The notes below the pieces were generated by a model, which saw only the letters and a program-made list of their open reading frames with translations, did not search any database and was not told the origin of the DNA. Of a DNA stretch of 64,000 nucleotides, positions 55,821 to 64,000 are shown piece by piece. How positions within the stretch are numbered: the stretch's first letter is position 1; each line of letters starts with the position of its first letter. A program made the translations under genes and the position numbers. This DNA comes from Prochlorococcus sp. AG-409-J16 (lineage in GTDB: Bacteria; Cyanobacteriota; Cyanobacteriia; PCC-6307; Cyanobiaceae), in contig QCKB01000004.1 of the NCBI GenBank assembly GCA_003215655.1, positions 1-64,000 of the forward strand, written 5' to 3'.

Positions 55821-57050
55821 GGAAATGGCCACTTGTGTGGATGTCTGCTCACAAAGCAGCTTGTCCCAAGCCTTTAGACCACTTTCTATCGAATAGTGCT
55901 TTGACGCAGCCTTAGCTGCATTAGAAAGCTTTGTTCGCAAAAGAGAATCGTCCAAAAGTGATTCCACTGCAACAGCTTGAGCTTCAGGGTCAAAGAAATC
56001 AACTAAAAGAGCCGATTCATCGTGCACTAAAGCCTCATGAACAGGAGGAGTGTCACTTGCAACAATTGCGCATCCTGCTGCCATTGCTTCTAAAAGGCTC
56101 CAACTAAGAACAAATGGAACTGTGAGATAGAAATGAACTGTGCTACAAGCCAATACTTGATGATATTCATGCTCCTGTAATGAACCAAGCCAATGAGTTC
56201 TTGCTGGATCAAGCTGCATTTCATTCCTTGCCCAATCAGACCAACCTCTCCCATCAGAACGCGAACTTCCATAAGCAGCACCATCTGTGCCAACTAACAA
56301 AACATGCAGACGAGGACGCCGCTTTTGCAGCAGAGCTATTGCTTCAATCGCCTGAGGGAATCCCCTGTATTCCTCAAAACATCTACTGACATATGTCAAT
56401 ACTTCTATATCAGGATCGTCAGGAAGCGAAAGTGGACGAGAAGTATTTGATTCTTTTAATGCTCCCAAACTAGTTGTATCAACTCCTTCATGAATTACAT
56501 GAAAGCGATCACGTATTTTTTCTGGAAACTGATAAAGCTGCCAATTTGTAGGGGTCACAGCTAAGTCACATGTTGCAAACTCTAATAAGGTTTGAGCATT
56601 CCAAGTATGCAAGCGCAATTTTTGATCAGCCTCTAACTCTCCCCCATGAAGAAAATCCACATCAGCATCACTTGACTTGTAATACCACTCAAAGAAGGCA
56701 ATTCTCCTAACTTTAGGAAAGGCTTGATCTAAATAAAGTCCATTTCCAAAACCCACGTGATTAACAATGCAGTCTGGTTCCCAACCTTTTTCTTTTAATT
56801 GAATTGCCGCTCTAAAAGCAGCCTGACCTTCCAAAATGGCTGTCTCTAAGCGACGGATATATGGATGAATAGTTGGACCTCCCCCCAGGCGAGAAGGCTC
56901 ATAATTAATCAGCTTGAAACCATTAGGAGGCAACGCATGCCATTCTTTGTTCTTTGTAAGGAAAACAATTTCATGCCCTTGAGCTACCCATTCAGGTACT
57001 AACCGGCGAAATTGTGCAGGATAATTTGTATGGGAAATAAGGATGCGCAC
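55812..57050 (-). CDS. Family 4 glycosyltransferase
   Basis: A 412-residue GT-B enzyme starting with GTG (MRILISHTNYPAQFRRLVPE). The donor domain shows VLTYVSRCFEEYRGFPQAIEAI, HVLLVGTDGAAYGSS, HWLGSLQEHEYHQVLACSTV and FVLSWSLLEAMAAGCAIVASD. It is clearly a paralogue of the protein at 58293-59501, sharing the opening HxNxPxQFRxLxP and the F-V-L-x-W-S-L-L-E-A-M-A motif. It follows the duplicated PT-linker gene with no gap (stop TGA next to the GTG) and ends in the RTX promoter region. It may glycosylate the surface protein or its anchor, though this is inference. Confidence 0.9.
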   Translation of the reverse strand: MRILISHTNYPAQFRRLVPEWVAQGHEIVFLTKNKEWHALPPNGFKLINYEPSRLGGGPTIHPYIRRLETAILEGQAAFRAAIQLKEKGWEPDCIVNHVGFGNGLYLDQAFPKVRRIAFFEWYYKSSDADVDFLHGGELEADQKLRLHTWNAQTLLEFATCDLAVTPTNWQLYQFPEKIRDRFHVIHEGVDTTSLGALKESNTSRPLSLPDDPDIEVLTYVSRCFEEYRGFPQAIEAIALLQKRRPRLHVLLVGTDGAAYGSSRSDGRGWSDWARNEMQLDPARTHWLGSLQEHEYHQVLACSTVHFYLTVPFVLSWSLLEAMAAGCAIVASDTPPVHEALVHDESALLVDFFDPEAQAVAVESLLDDSLLRTKLSNAAKAASKHYSIESGLKAWDKLLCEQTSTQVAISLA

Positions 57051-58022
57051 TCAAGTAGGAAGAGCCTCAGCGAAGATCTGCTGATAATGGGGCAATAACC
57101 AAGCAGGGAGCTTTTCGGCTGCTCCATCAACTTGCATTGTTCCAGGCAAAAAATAAATCATAGTTATCAGGAATGCATTCAAAGCTAATGGTTGCCCAAA
57201 ACCCCCTCCAATAGAGGGATTTAACTTAGAAACAGCATTCTGCTTTCTCGCCTGTTCCTCAGGAGATAAAGGTTCTTTCTGGATACCCGATCTAACCAAA
57301 GCCCAATACCTGTCACCTAGCTCTGTACTCCAAAACTGCTCCAATTGATTCTCAGGACAGATTTCAATCGCTGCTGCCAAAGCAGAACGAACTTGCAAAA
57401 GTTCATTTCTAATCTCTTCATCATCTGGATCGATGTAATAAAGATTTGAAAGACCAAGAAGTCGATTCAATTGAATACGATTTGACAACAATTCTTCTAG
57501 GTTTAAAGGAAAAGGTCCTAATTCCGGTGCAGGTGGAATTGAACTTGCAGCAGTAGGTGTCTGAGTTGGAGTTGGAGTTGGAGTTGGAGTTGGAGTTGGA
57601 GGAGGCGAAGCTAATCCTTGCGGCGAGGGAGTTGATGAGGCAGGTATAGTTCCATTTTCATAAAGCTCCTTATAAGCATTTGCAAGCCAAACTGGAAAAT
57701 ATTGCTCAACATTATTGATCTTTAAAAGCCCTGGAGGCGCCAACAAAAAGTTTGCAAGCATTAACTGCTGGCACATTGGATGAGCCAATCCTTCTTGACT
57801 AAAACGTTCACCAATTTCATTCCTCAGTGCTACCTGATTCGCAGTGAAGTGAGCTTCATTATGGAGTGCCTGAACCATCTCACGCGTAGCCTCCCCAAAA
57901 CTTGAATTCCACAGCTGTTCCAGTTGATCACGAGGAGCGGCAAGCCAAAAAGCTACTAATGCATCACGATTGCCTTCTACTGCACATGTAGCAAGACTCC
58001 AAGGGTTTCTAGGCAGGGCCAC
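57051..58022 (-). CDS. Duplicated-domain protein with a Pro-Thr linker, function unknown
   Basis: A 323-residue protein starting with GTG; I do not recognise the family. It has two related halves joined by a (PT)n linker around residues 140-155. Matching pieces are LEQLWNSSFGEATREMVQAL with LEQFWSTELGDRYWALVRSG, and PGLLKINNVEQYFPVWLANAY with PGTMQVDGAAEKLPAWLLPHY, pointing to an internal duplication of about 130 residues. No signal peptide or membrane helix is evident. It lies between two paralogous GT4 genes and is coupled to the second, so it may be an accessory or scaffold protein of that glycosylation step. Confidence 0.7.
   Translation of the reverse strand: MALPRNPWSLATCAVEGNRDALVAFWLAAPRDQLEQLWNSSFGEATREMVQALHNEAHFTANQVALRNEIGERFSQEGLAHPMCQQLMLANFLLAPPGLLKINNVEQYFPVWLANAYKELYENGTIPASSTPSPQGLASPPPTPTPTPTPTPTQTPTAASSIPPAPELGPFPLNLEELLSNRIQLNRLLGLSNLYYIDPDDEEIRNELLQVRSALAAAIEICPENQLEQFWSTELGDRYWALVRSGIQKEPLSPEEQARKQNAVSKLNPSIGGGFGQPLALNAFLITMIYFLPGTMQVDGAAEKLPAWLLPHYQQIFAEALPT
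57565..57600. repeat. Hexanucleotide tandem repeat GTTGGA x6
   Basis: Six exact copies of GTTGGA run from 57565 to 57600. They encode the Pro-Thr linker of the duplicated-domain protein on the minus strand. Copy-number change by slippage would lengthen or shorten the linker two residues at a time and keep the frame. Confidence 0.9.
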
Positions 58023-58062
58023 TCTTAAATACGGTCAAACTCCATTCAATTTACTAAATAAA

Positions 58063-58290
58063 TCAACGACGAAATTCAAGTCGGGCAAGAATATATGTAA
58101 GAGCTGCTAAAACTGCCGTCATTAGAAGAGGGGCAAGGAGCACATAGGCCATCCAGACTTGTCCCTTCTGAATAAGCCATGATATGGAAACAAAATAAGG
58201 AATAGAAGACAAAACCAATGGCAACCATCTCCTCCATCCACTCATAATCCATAAATGACGTAATTTCTGGGCTCTAGTGAAATAAATCAT
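58063..58290 (-). CDS. Small two-helix membrane protein, function unknown
   Basis: A 75-residue hydrophobic protein with two likely membrane helices (WLPLVLSSIPYFVSISWLI and WMAYVLLAPLLMTAVLAALTYIL) and basic ends (RAQKLRHLW, RLEFRR). It fits exactly between the GT4 gene (2 bp gap) and the duplicated-domain gene (40 bp gap), all on the same strand, which supports a real gene. Nothing in the sequence reveals a function; a membrane anchor for the neighbouring glycosyltransferases is one idea. Confidence 0.6.
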   Translation of the reverse strand: MIYFTRAQKLRHLWIMSGWRRWLPLVLSSIPYFVSISWLIQKGQVWMAYVLLAPLLMTAVLAALTYILARLEFRR

Positions 58291-58292
58291 TT

Positions 58293-59501
58293 CTAAGCAA
58301 ACTCCTCTATTAAGTCAGTTAGCTTGGGCAAAGTATGTGTTTGGTCATAAGCAATAGCTCTCTTTCTGGCAGATTCGCCTAATTGTTTTCTCATTGATTC
58401 GTTTGATAAAAGAGAACAAACTTTTTTTGCAAGCAATTGAGGGTTGTCCATTGGAACTAATAAACCTTCAATGCCATCTCTAATTACTTCCTGAACAGGC
58501 ATACCATAGCTACCAACTATTGCACAGCCACAAGCCATGGCTTCAAGTAAACTCCAACCTAAAACAAATGGATAACTGAGATAAATATGTACCCAAGAAG
58601 CCTGTAATAAGCCAATAAGATAAGGATGAGGAATTCTTCCTAAAAAATGAATCCTTTCTAAATCTAATTTTCCTTCTAATTCCTGAAGCATTACTTGCCT
58701 AAGATGCTGGCCACTGGGATGTCCTGATCCATAGCCTTGTTCATTATCACCAACAATTATTACTCGCAAATTTGGCATATAGCTTTGGATCTCTGGTAAT
58801 GCCCGCATGAACACATCAAAGCCTCTAAGCCTTTCTAAGTTCCTATTAATAAATGTTAGTGTTGGTTCATTTCGGTCAAACCGAATTCCTCTCACCTCAC
58901 AAATAATATTTGGATTTGGACGAGCCAATGAGGCGTCTATTCCTTCATGAATAATATGCAAGTTAGAACCTTGAAAACTATCAGGAAAACTTCTTGCCTG
59001 ATGCTCTGTAGGAAGAACCCAATACCTTGCATTTGAAAGAGCAACTCTTGTAAGAGAATTACGACCAAGATGTTCAATCTTGTGCTGCAACCCAGGCCTT
59101 GGCTTCAATGGATCACTACCAAATCCACCATGTTCTGGTCTAATCCAAAGCTCTGGCCATATAATTTGCGGCACGTCAGACCAAACCTCCTCCAGCCCAA
59201 GGGTTTCACCCCATCCTGAATGGGCCAATATGCAATCTGGAGTCCAGCCTTCAGACTTGAGATCAGCACAAACTGAAGCGACTGCTTCTGCTCGCTGCAA
59301 ACCCTCAAACCAAATTTCCTGACTCATTGGCAGAGGAGCCGAAGGCTTTGGTGGCTTTTTATAGCGAAGGATCCGACATTGAACTGCTATTGGACGCTCA
59401 TGAGAGCAGATCGCAACAAGCTCATGCCCTCTATTAAGCAAATACGGGGCAAGCTGACGAAACTGTCCAGGGAAATTTTGGTGAATCAACAGCACTCTCA
59501 T
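58293..59501 (-). CDS. Family 4 glycosyltransferase
   Basis: A 402-residue GT-B enzyme (MRVLLIHQNFPGQFRQLAPY) with a donor domain marked by LTFINRNLERLRGFDVFMRAL, RVIIVGDNEQGYGSGHPSG, HFLGRIPHPYLIGLLQASWV and FVLGWSLLEAMACGCAIVGS. It is a paralogue of the protein at 55812-57050 in the same operon, so the pair may add successive or alternative sugars. It is the first gene of the minus-strand run that ends at the RTX gene. Its ATG is 14 bp from the divergent GT9-like gene. Confidence 0.9.
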   Translation of the reverse strand: MRVLLIHQNFPGQFRQLAPYLLNRGHELVAICSHERPIAVQCRILRYKKPPKPSAPLPMSQEIWFEGLQRAEAVASVCADLKSEGWTPDCILAHSGWGETLGLEEVWSDVPQIIWPELWIRPEHGGFGSDPLKPRPGLQHKIEHLGRNSLTRVALSNARYWVLPTEHQARSFPDSFQGSNLHIIHEGIDASLARPNPNIICEVRGIRFDRNEPTLTFINRNLERLRGFDVFMRALPEIQSYMPNLRVIIVGDNEQGYGSGHPSGQHLRQVMLQELEGKLDLERIHFLGRIPHPYLIGLLQASWVHIYLSYPFVLGWSLLEAMACGCAIVGSYGMPVQEVIRDGIEGLLVPMDNPQLLAKKVCSLLSNESMRKQLGESARKRAIAYDQTHTLPKLTDLIEEFA

Positions 59502-59515
59502 ATTTTTAATATCTC

Positions 59516-60580
59516 ATGAGACGTGACCATGCTCACTGGCCAATGTTCTGCTGTGATCTTCAATATGCACAGTCCTGGCTAACTAAACAAAACTCACTAC
59601 TCAATAATGAAACAGAGCAATTGCTCCATAATGCTATTACCCTGGGTTTAAAAAAAGAAGTCCTAGAATTATTAGATTCACATCCATTAGAACTTTCAAA
59701 AAAGATACAAAGGGCTATCAGATTTAGAGTCTGCAGATCTGAGGGTGGCGATTACTATCCATGGCTCTTTGAGCCTTTACAACTAAAAGAAATAGTAGAT
59801 AAATGGAAAAGTATGAAACAGAATAAAAAGGATACTGTAAAAATATTGCTTCATGGTGGTGTTGGTGATCACTTGCAGGATTTAGGCCTGCTGATACCAT
59901 TATTTAAAAATACAAATATGCCATTAGAGGTATATATGAGTGAACAAAGAAAAATACAGTTTGAGAGTTTATTAAAAGGTATTATCCCTATATCTGATAA
60001 GGGTCTTAATAAGAAAGATGGCCTACATATTATGGAGTTAATGGCTGCACTTGGTCCTAGTCCACCAAGCTATCAAAGCTGGATTAAAATATCACAAGAA
60101 AAAAACAATAAAATTAAAAGAATACTAACTTGCTGGAAGGCTGTTGGGAAAGGTGATAGGCTCTCATACTGGAGCAGGTCTGTGAGATTTAATGAAGTAA
60201 TTAAGTTCTACAAAATATTAATTAGTAATGGGGTTGAAGCCAATACAATTACTGATATTAGCAATTGGGAACCATGGGAAGCAAATGTCCTTAAAAGAGC
60301 TGGGGTAAATCAATACAAGCCAAGCAATGGTGACATTCTAGGCCTAGCTTCCTTAGTCGCAAAATCCGAACATGTTATCAGTATAGATACAGCTCTCGTA
60401 CACTTATGTGTATCAATGAATAAAAAAAATAATTTGCTATTGCCATACTTCTTTGATGAAAGGTGGCAAGATTTATTAAAAAAAGGAAGTAGTTATCAAC
60501 AAAATTGTTTAATATCTAAACAGATAGAGTTTGGAAAATGGGAAAAGAATCTAAATCAGTTAATCTCTAACTTAATTTAA
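59516..60580 (+). CDS. GT9-like (heptosyltransferase-related) protein
   Basis: A 354-residue protein with KILLHGGVGDHLQDLGLLIPL (about residues 110-130), the N-terminal motif of GT9-like proteins, and SEHVISIDTALVHLCVSMNK near residue 290, the donor-side motif. The N-terminal 100 residues are unassigned. It is shorter than the TPR-GT9 proteins at 47586 and 63563 and lacks the TPR part. The DNA is strongly AT-rich. It overlaps the convergent exostosin-like gene by 9 bp. Whether it is catalytically active is uncertain. Confidence 0.7.
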   Translation: MRRDHAHWPMFCCDLQYAQSWLTKQNSLLNNETEQLLHNAITLGLKKEVLELLDSHPLELSKKIQRAIRFRVCRSEGGDYYPWLFEPLQLKEIVDKWKSMKQNKKDTVKILLHGGVGDHLQDLGLLIPLFKNTNMPLEVYMSEQRKIQFESLLKGIIPISDKGLNKKDGLHIMELMAALGPSPPSYQSWIKISQEKNNKIKRILTCWKAVGKGDRLSYWSRSVRFNEVIKFYKILISNGVEANTITDISNWEPWEANVLKRAGVNQYKPSNGDILGLASLVAKSEHVISIDTALVHLCVSMNKKNNLLLPYFFDERWQDLLKKGSSYQQNCLISKQIEFGKWEKNLNQLISNLI

Positions 60581-61477
60581 AAGACTTAATCTTAATGAAA
60601 GAGACAATTCACAAAAATACCTGCCCCACCATTTACTTATTTTATTCTGAAGTTGATTAATATATATTTTGTCTTGCAAACTATTTTTTGCAAAACATAA
60701 AGCATCCTGCCAAGTAGCAAAAACTGGTATTGGATGCGGACCAATTAATAAGCGATTAGCAGAAGACCTATGATCAACAATTAGTGGAATACAACCACAA
60801 CATAGGCTTTCCCATAAACGAAAAGTGTCTAAATGTCGATCACCTTCTGGAGCCAAAGAAAATATGGAATTCAAAAGCTGATTTCGATATTTATTTAGCG
60901 GTAAACCTTGACCAAAACTCTTTGCACCATAGTAAAAGCCTTTTGGCAAATCTTTTTGAAAGATTGAAACGGCTTCTCTTCGAGACCCTGAAGACCATAT
61001 TGTCCCAATGAATGTCCATGGATATTGTCTATTACTTGCTTTTTCATACTTTATTAGATCTTCTGAAAGAAAAACATCTCGAGGTCCAATTGGAAAAGTC
61101 CGCAAAGCAGGTAAGTCATCAAAGCGCTTATGCCAAAAGTTTCGCCAAATCGTTGTCTGTGGCGGCAGCTGAGCATAAAGCTCATCACCATCTAAGCCTT
61201 CTTCATCACTAATATGGATTAAATTAAAAGATCCAAGACTTTCAAGAGCAGCTATTCGGAGTTGTCGTGCTAACTTTTGATCATTCAATTGTTGTTCTAA
61301 AGGCTCTCTCTGAAGCCTAAGCAAGCCAGATTCAACCAAAACAATAGGTCCTTGGATCTCAGACTTTGATAACTGTCGAAAAGAACTTGATATAGTTTTA
61401 TCGCCAAGTAGTTTATTCAGCCAATAACATTCAAACTGACGATTAGAATCACAACCCCAAAGTAAATGTATTGACAT
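60572..61477 (-). CDS. Exostosin-like glycosyltransferase (GT47-related)
   Basis: A 301-residue protein whose C-terminal half resembles exostosin/GT47 domains: YPWTFIGTIWSSGSRREAVS, then SIFSLAPEGDRHLDTFRLWESL and CCGCIPLIVDHRSSANRLL. In this superfamily the S-L-A-P-x-G-x...S-x-R-x-x-E-x-L-x-x-G-C-I-P region contacts the nucleotide sugar. The N-terminal half shows FNLIHISDEEGLDGDE but no membrane anchor. It follows the DXD-type gene at 61481 by three bases on the same strand, so they are probably co-expressed. Confidence 0.75.
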   Translation of the reverse strand: MSIHLLWGCDSNRQFECYWLNKLLGDKTISSSFRQLSKSEIQGPIVLVESGLLRLQREPLEQQLNDQKLARQLRIAALESLGSFNLIHISDEEGLDGDELYAQLPPQTTIWRNFWHKRFDDLPALRTFPIGPRDVFLSEDLIKYEKASNRQYPWTFIGTIWSSGSRREAVSIFQKDLPKGFYYGAKSFGQGLPLNKYRNQLLNSIFSLAPEGDRHLDTFRLWESLCCGCIPLIVDHRSSANRLLIGPHPIPVFATWQDALCFAKNSLQDKIYINQLQNKISKWWGRYFCELSLSLRLSLLN

Positions 61478-61480
61478 TAT

Positions 61481-62338
61481 CTATTTATCAGGTGAATCTA
61501 TCAATCCATGATAGCTAGTTCCAAAATGTTGAATTTCTAACCAAGACGCATTTTTCAAACCAGGTTTAAATAAATTAAATGCTTTAGAAATTCCAAGAGT
61601 AGCTGCACTTTCCAATGGAGAAATAAAAGAACAATCTCTATCCATCCAATATGGCTGATCTACCCAATATTTAATTTGATTTAAGGATAAGAAAAAGCAA
61701 CCTGAATGAGGATTTAAAGGTGGTTCAAATAACAAGTCTAAACCTCCCCACCTACATTTTAAAACTGGTGTTTTTTTAGGAATAATAAGTCTTAATTCAT
61801 CCTCTATTATAGGCCCATCAATAAAAAATTTATCAACACGATGTGGTGTACTGTTTAATTCAAATCGTTGAGGAAGTATTATATTCTCCTCTCCCATTGT
61901 CTTATAAAACCATCTAATCTTTTGAAAAAATAAAGAGTCATAAATCAACAAATCATCCTCAAGATAGCAATACAAATCATAATTATTATCTATTTGGGTT
62001 GCTAGATACCTTTGAGCCTCAAAACCAAGTGATCTAGGATTCTCTGGATTAGTTTTTATCTCCTTAAAGCATGAATGATATTCATTAGGCAAATTAGCTA
62101 AAATATGATGTTTTCCATCAGTGATAAGACGAATGTCTATTTCATTGCGTATTGACTCATTCGCTGGATATACAGACCTGTCTGCCATATGCAAATAAGA
62201 CTGGTACAGTCCTAATCTTCGAAGAAAGAGAAGCTGCTGCTTAAGAGCCTCAACACGCGGTCCTGGATTTGGGCGAAGCGATTGATGTGCTCCTCCTTCT
62301 GGTGACCAGTAATGAACAATAGCTAAAAGAATCCTCAT
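61481..62338 (-). CDS. Putative GT-A-like glycosyltransferase, paralogue of the 37595 gene
   Basis: A 285-residue protein of the same unnamed family as the one at 37595-38482. Shared features in order are: opening MRILLAIVHYWSP, the DXD-like CYLEDDLLIYDSLFF, ENIILPQRFEL, LNPHSGCFFLSLNQIKYW and SPLESAATLGISKAFNLFKP. Sequence identity between the two is low outside these blocks, so this is an old duplication or separate acquisitions. It is divergent from the GT4 gene at 62356 across only 17 bp. Confidence 0.65.
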   Translation of the reverse strand: MRILLAIVHYWSPEGGAHQSLRPNPGPRVEALKQQLLFLRRLGLYQSYLHMADRSVYPANESIRNEIDIRLITDGKHHILANLPNEYHSCFKEIKTNPENPRSLGFEAQRYLATQIDNNYDLYCYLEDDLLIYDSLFFQKIRWFYKTMGEENIILPQRFELNSTPHRVDKFFIDGPIIEDELRLIIPKKTPVLKCRWGGLDLLFEPPLNPHSGCFFLSLNQIKYWVDQPYWMDRDCSFISPLESAATLGISKAFNLFKPGLKNASWLEIQHFGTSYHGLIDSPDK

Positions 62339-62355
62339 GCAAGAATGAATAGCTT

Positions 62356-63561
62356 ATGCAAAAAAAATTGAGAATTCTGGTTATAACAAATCTGTACCCT
62401 CCTCAAGAGCTCGGAGGTTATGGCAGATGCATTGCTGACTTCGTATGGGGTTTGATCCAAAGGGGCCACAAAATAAAAGTTCTTACCGCTAATGAAAGTT
62501 ACCTTGGTCTAGGAGAAAAAAAAGGGCCAAATGGAGAAGAAGTTAAAAGAGAAATAGAACTTAAAGGTAGTTTTGAAGGTGGAATGAGTCTTATAAATGA
62601 TATTGGAAGATGTAAACACTTAGATCAAAAAAATCTTTCATTAATACAAAACTGCATATTAGAAGACGATTATGACGGAGTTCTAGTTGGTAATATTGAC
62701 CTCATTGGTCCTGAATTTCTAAAACTTTTAGTAGATAAAGGTTTACCAGTTCTTCATCATATTGGTTTTATGGCACCTCCTATGAATAAAAAAGATATGC
62801 CTTCTAAAAAAAACTTTATGTTAGTAGCATCTAGTCAAGCTGTTAAAGAGTCTCTAACGAAATATGGTCTAGAAATAAAGCAAGATTCAGTAGTATATCC
62901 AGGAGCAAGAGTGGAAAAGTTTGGGAAGGAGGCTACTAAAAGACATCTACCACAACCTCTATCTGGATACCTAACTCATAAGCCTGGAACTAAAGCTAAT
63001 CCAATCAAAATAGCTTTTGCTGGATTAATTATGGCGAGTAAAGGAACTCATACAGTCATTGAAGCTGCAGGTCAACTGAAAACTAAAGGTATAGAAGTTC
63101 AAGTTAATATTGCAGGCGCAGAGTTTCAAAAAGGCTACACTGAAAAAATTAAAAACTATATTAATAATGTAGGGATAGAAGATAATATTTATTGGTATGG
63201 CCAACTAACTAGAAATCAACTATCTAGATTCATGATACTAAATCACATTGGAGTATTCCCTTCAATATATCCAGAAGCATTTGGTATTGTTGCTGCTGAA
63301 TTTATGTCTACTGGTCTAATAACAATAACAAGTGGTGTAGGAGGAGCAGCTGAATTGATAAATCACGGAGAAAATGGATTGAAGTTTAGGCCCGGTGATG
63401 CGAATCATTTGGCTATGATTATCGAGGAATTAATAGAAAATCCAAAATTGATGATTGAATTAAGCAAAGAAGGAAAGAAAACAGCATATAATAAATTCTC
63501 AGTAATAGAGTCTGCTAAGAAATTAGAAGCGATGATTCTGGAAAAAATAACCAACACTTAA
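62356..63561 (+). CDS. Family 4 glycosyltransferase
   Basis: A 401-residue GT-B enzyme. The N-terminal glycine loop is LRILVITNLYPPQELGGYGR; the C-terminal domain shows SVVYPGARVEKFG, IKIAFAGLIMASKGTHTVIE, IYWYGQLTRNQLSRFMI and the EX7E motif in PEAFGIVAAEFMSTG followed by GGAAELINHGENGLKF. All GT4 hallmarks are intact. Donor and acceptor sugars are unknown. The next gene starts one base after its stop. Confidence 0.92.
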   Translation: MQKKLRILVITNLYPPQELGGYGRCIADFVWGLIQRGHKIKVLTANESYLGLGEKKGPNGEEVKREIELKGSFEGGMSLINDIGRCKHLDQKNLSLIQNCILEDDYDGVLVGNIDLIGPEFLKLLVDKGLPVLHHIGFMAPPMNKKDMPSKKNFMLVASSQAVKESLTKYGLEIKQDSVVYPGARVEKFGKEATKRHLPQPLSGYLTHKPGTKANPIKIAFAGLIMASKGTHTVIEAAGQLKTKGIEVQVNIAGAEFQKGYTEKIKNYINNVGIEDNIYWYGQLTRNQLSRFMILNHIGVFPSIYPEAFGIVAAEFMSTGLITITSGVGGAAELINHGENGLKFRPGDANHLAMIIEELIENPKLMIELSKEGKKTAYNKFSVIESAKKLEAMILEKITNT

Positions 63562-63562
63562 A

Positions 63563-64000
63563 ATGAGCAAAATCGCTCCATACAATTTAGTAAAACAGGG
63601 TGGTCAATTAATAAGTGAAAATCCTGCATTAGCACAAAAGCTAATAAGCGAAGGTCTGAAACAAATACCCGAGGAAGGAGTGGCTTGGTTCAATCTAGCT
63701 CTAAGTCTTCATCAACAAAGGAAAATTTCTGGGGCTATAAAAGCATATCAAACTAGTCTTGTTAGTAAAAATTCTCCAATTAATCAAACTTATAACAATC
63801 TAGCCCAAGACCTTTTACTAGCAGGAAGATATGAAGAAGGCTGGGAAGCTTATGAGTATAGATATCTCCAACCTGGTTTCTCAAACTTCGATAAGTATAA
63901 TGATATTTATGGAGAAGCCTGGACTGGCTTCAATGATAAGCGCAAGTGTGAAAATCTAGTAATCATTGGAGAGCAAGGATTAGGAGATACTCTACAGTTT
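63563..64000 (+). CDS. TPR-GT9-like protein (C-terminus beyond right edge)
   Basis: Translation from the ATG at 63563 gives 146 residues to the window end without a stop. It contains TPR-type repeats (GVAWFNLALSLHQQRKISGA, NNLAQDLLLAGRYEEGWEAYE) and ends in LVIIGEQGLGDTLQF, the same motif as WCEQGLGDSIQF in the protein at 47586-49334. It is therefore probably a second TPR-GT9 protein of this island. The start is one base after the GT4 stop, indicating a shared transcript. Confidence 0.8.
   Translation, partial: MSKIAPYNLVKQGGQLISENPALAQKLISEGLKQIPEEGVAWFNLALSLHQQRKISGAIKAYQTSLVSKNSPINQTYNNLAQDLLLAGRYEEGWEAYEYRYLQPGFSNFDKYNDIYGEAWTGFNDKRKCENLVIIGEQGLGDTLQF

Noticed and set aside
57565-57600. 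CRISPR or regulatory repeat
   Set aside because: The six-base units have no spacers and are simply the coding repeat of a Pro-Thr linker.

Overview
The window looks like a chromosome segment of a marine picocyanobacterium, most likely a low-GC Prochlorococcus of a low-light-type lineage. That assignment is inferred from AT-rich DNA, very short or overlapping intergenic spaces, and a left half of cyanobacterial housekeeping genes. No database search was possible. I see no tRNA, rRNA, CRISPR array, insertion sequence, integrase or prophage gene, and no gene-free stretch longer than about 300 bases.

Region 1 (1-18.5 kb) is core genome: a DedA membrane protein cut by the left edge, S-adenosylhomocysteinase, TsaE, a PfkB sugar kinase, MutY, an alpha/beta hydrolase, a group 2 sigma factor, MgtE, glutathione peroxidase, two CrcB fluoride-channel genes coupled to an SH3-like exported protein and gyrB, then miaA, infC, a GntR-type regulator, cysE and secA.

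Region 2 (18.6-36.7 kb) is a surface-polysaccharide island, nearly all on the minus strand and tightly overlapped. Read from right to left it holds a GT4 glycosyltransferase, a sulfotransferase, an ABC-type glycan exporter (Wzt/Wzm-like), then RfbF, RfbG and RfbH, which make a CDP-linked deoxysugar. These are followed by an SDR, a sugar-phosphate-cyclase (AroB-like) enzyme, a thiamine-diphosphate enzyme, an HpcH/HpaI-like aldolase, an extended SDR and two GT2-type glycosyltransferases. The combination suggests an unusual, possibly branched-chain, CDP-sugar. The RfbI/AscD reductase that normally works with RfbH is not in the window.

Region 3 (36.8-42.1 kb) is a very AT-rich patch: a second sulfotransferase, a putative DXD glycosyltransferase, a TPR-SGNH fusion, a GT4 enzyme and a methyltransferase.

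Region 4 (42.3-59.5 kb) is the most striking part. It holds a type I secretion ABC transporter with an N-terminal cyclic-nucleotide-binding domain and a degenerate C39-like domain, its HlyD-like adaptor, a parvulin-like foldase, a TPR-GT9-like protein, two TPR-GT41 (O-GlcNAc-transferase-like) proteins, and a 679-residue Cys-free, Ser/Thr/Gly/Asp-rich RTX-like protein built on three tandem repeats of about 88 residues. Two related GT4 enzymes, a duplicated PT-linker protein and a small membrane protein sit upstream. I read this as a candidate system for making, O-glycosylating in the cytoplasm, and exporting an abundant surface (S-layer-like) protein.

Region 5 (59.5-64 kb) adds more glycosyltransferases (GT9-like, exostosin-like, a paralogue of the region 3 DXD protein, GT4) and a TPR-GT9 gene cut by the right edge.
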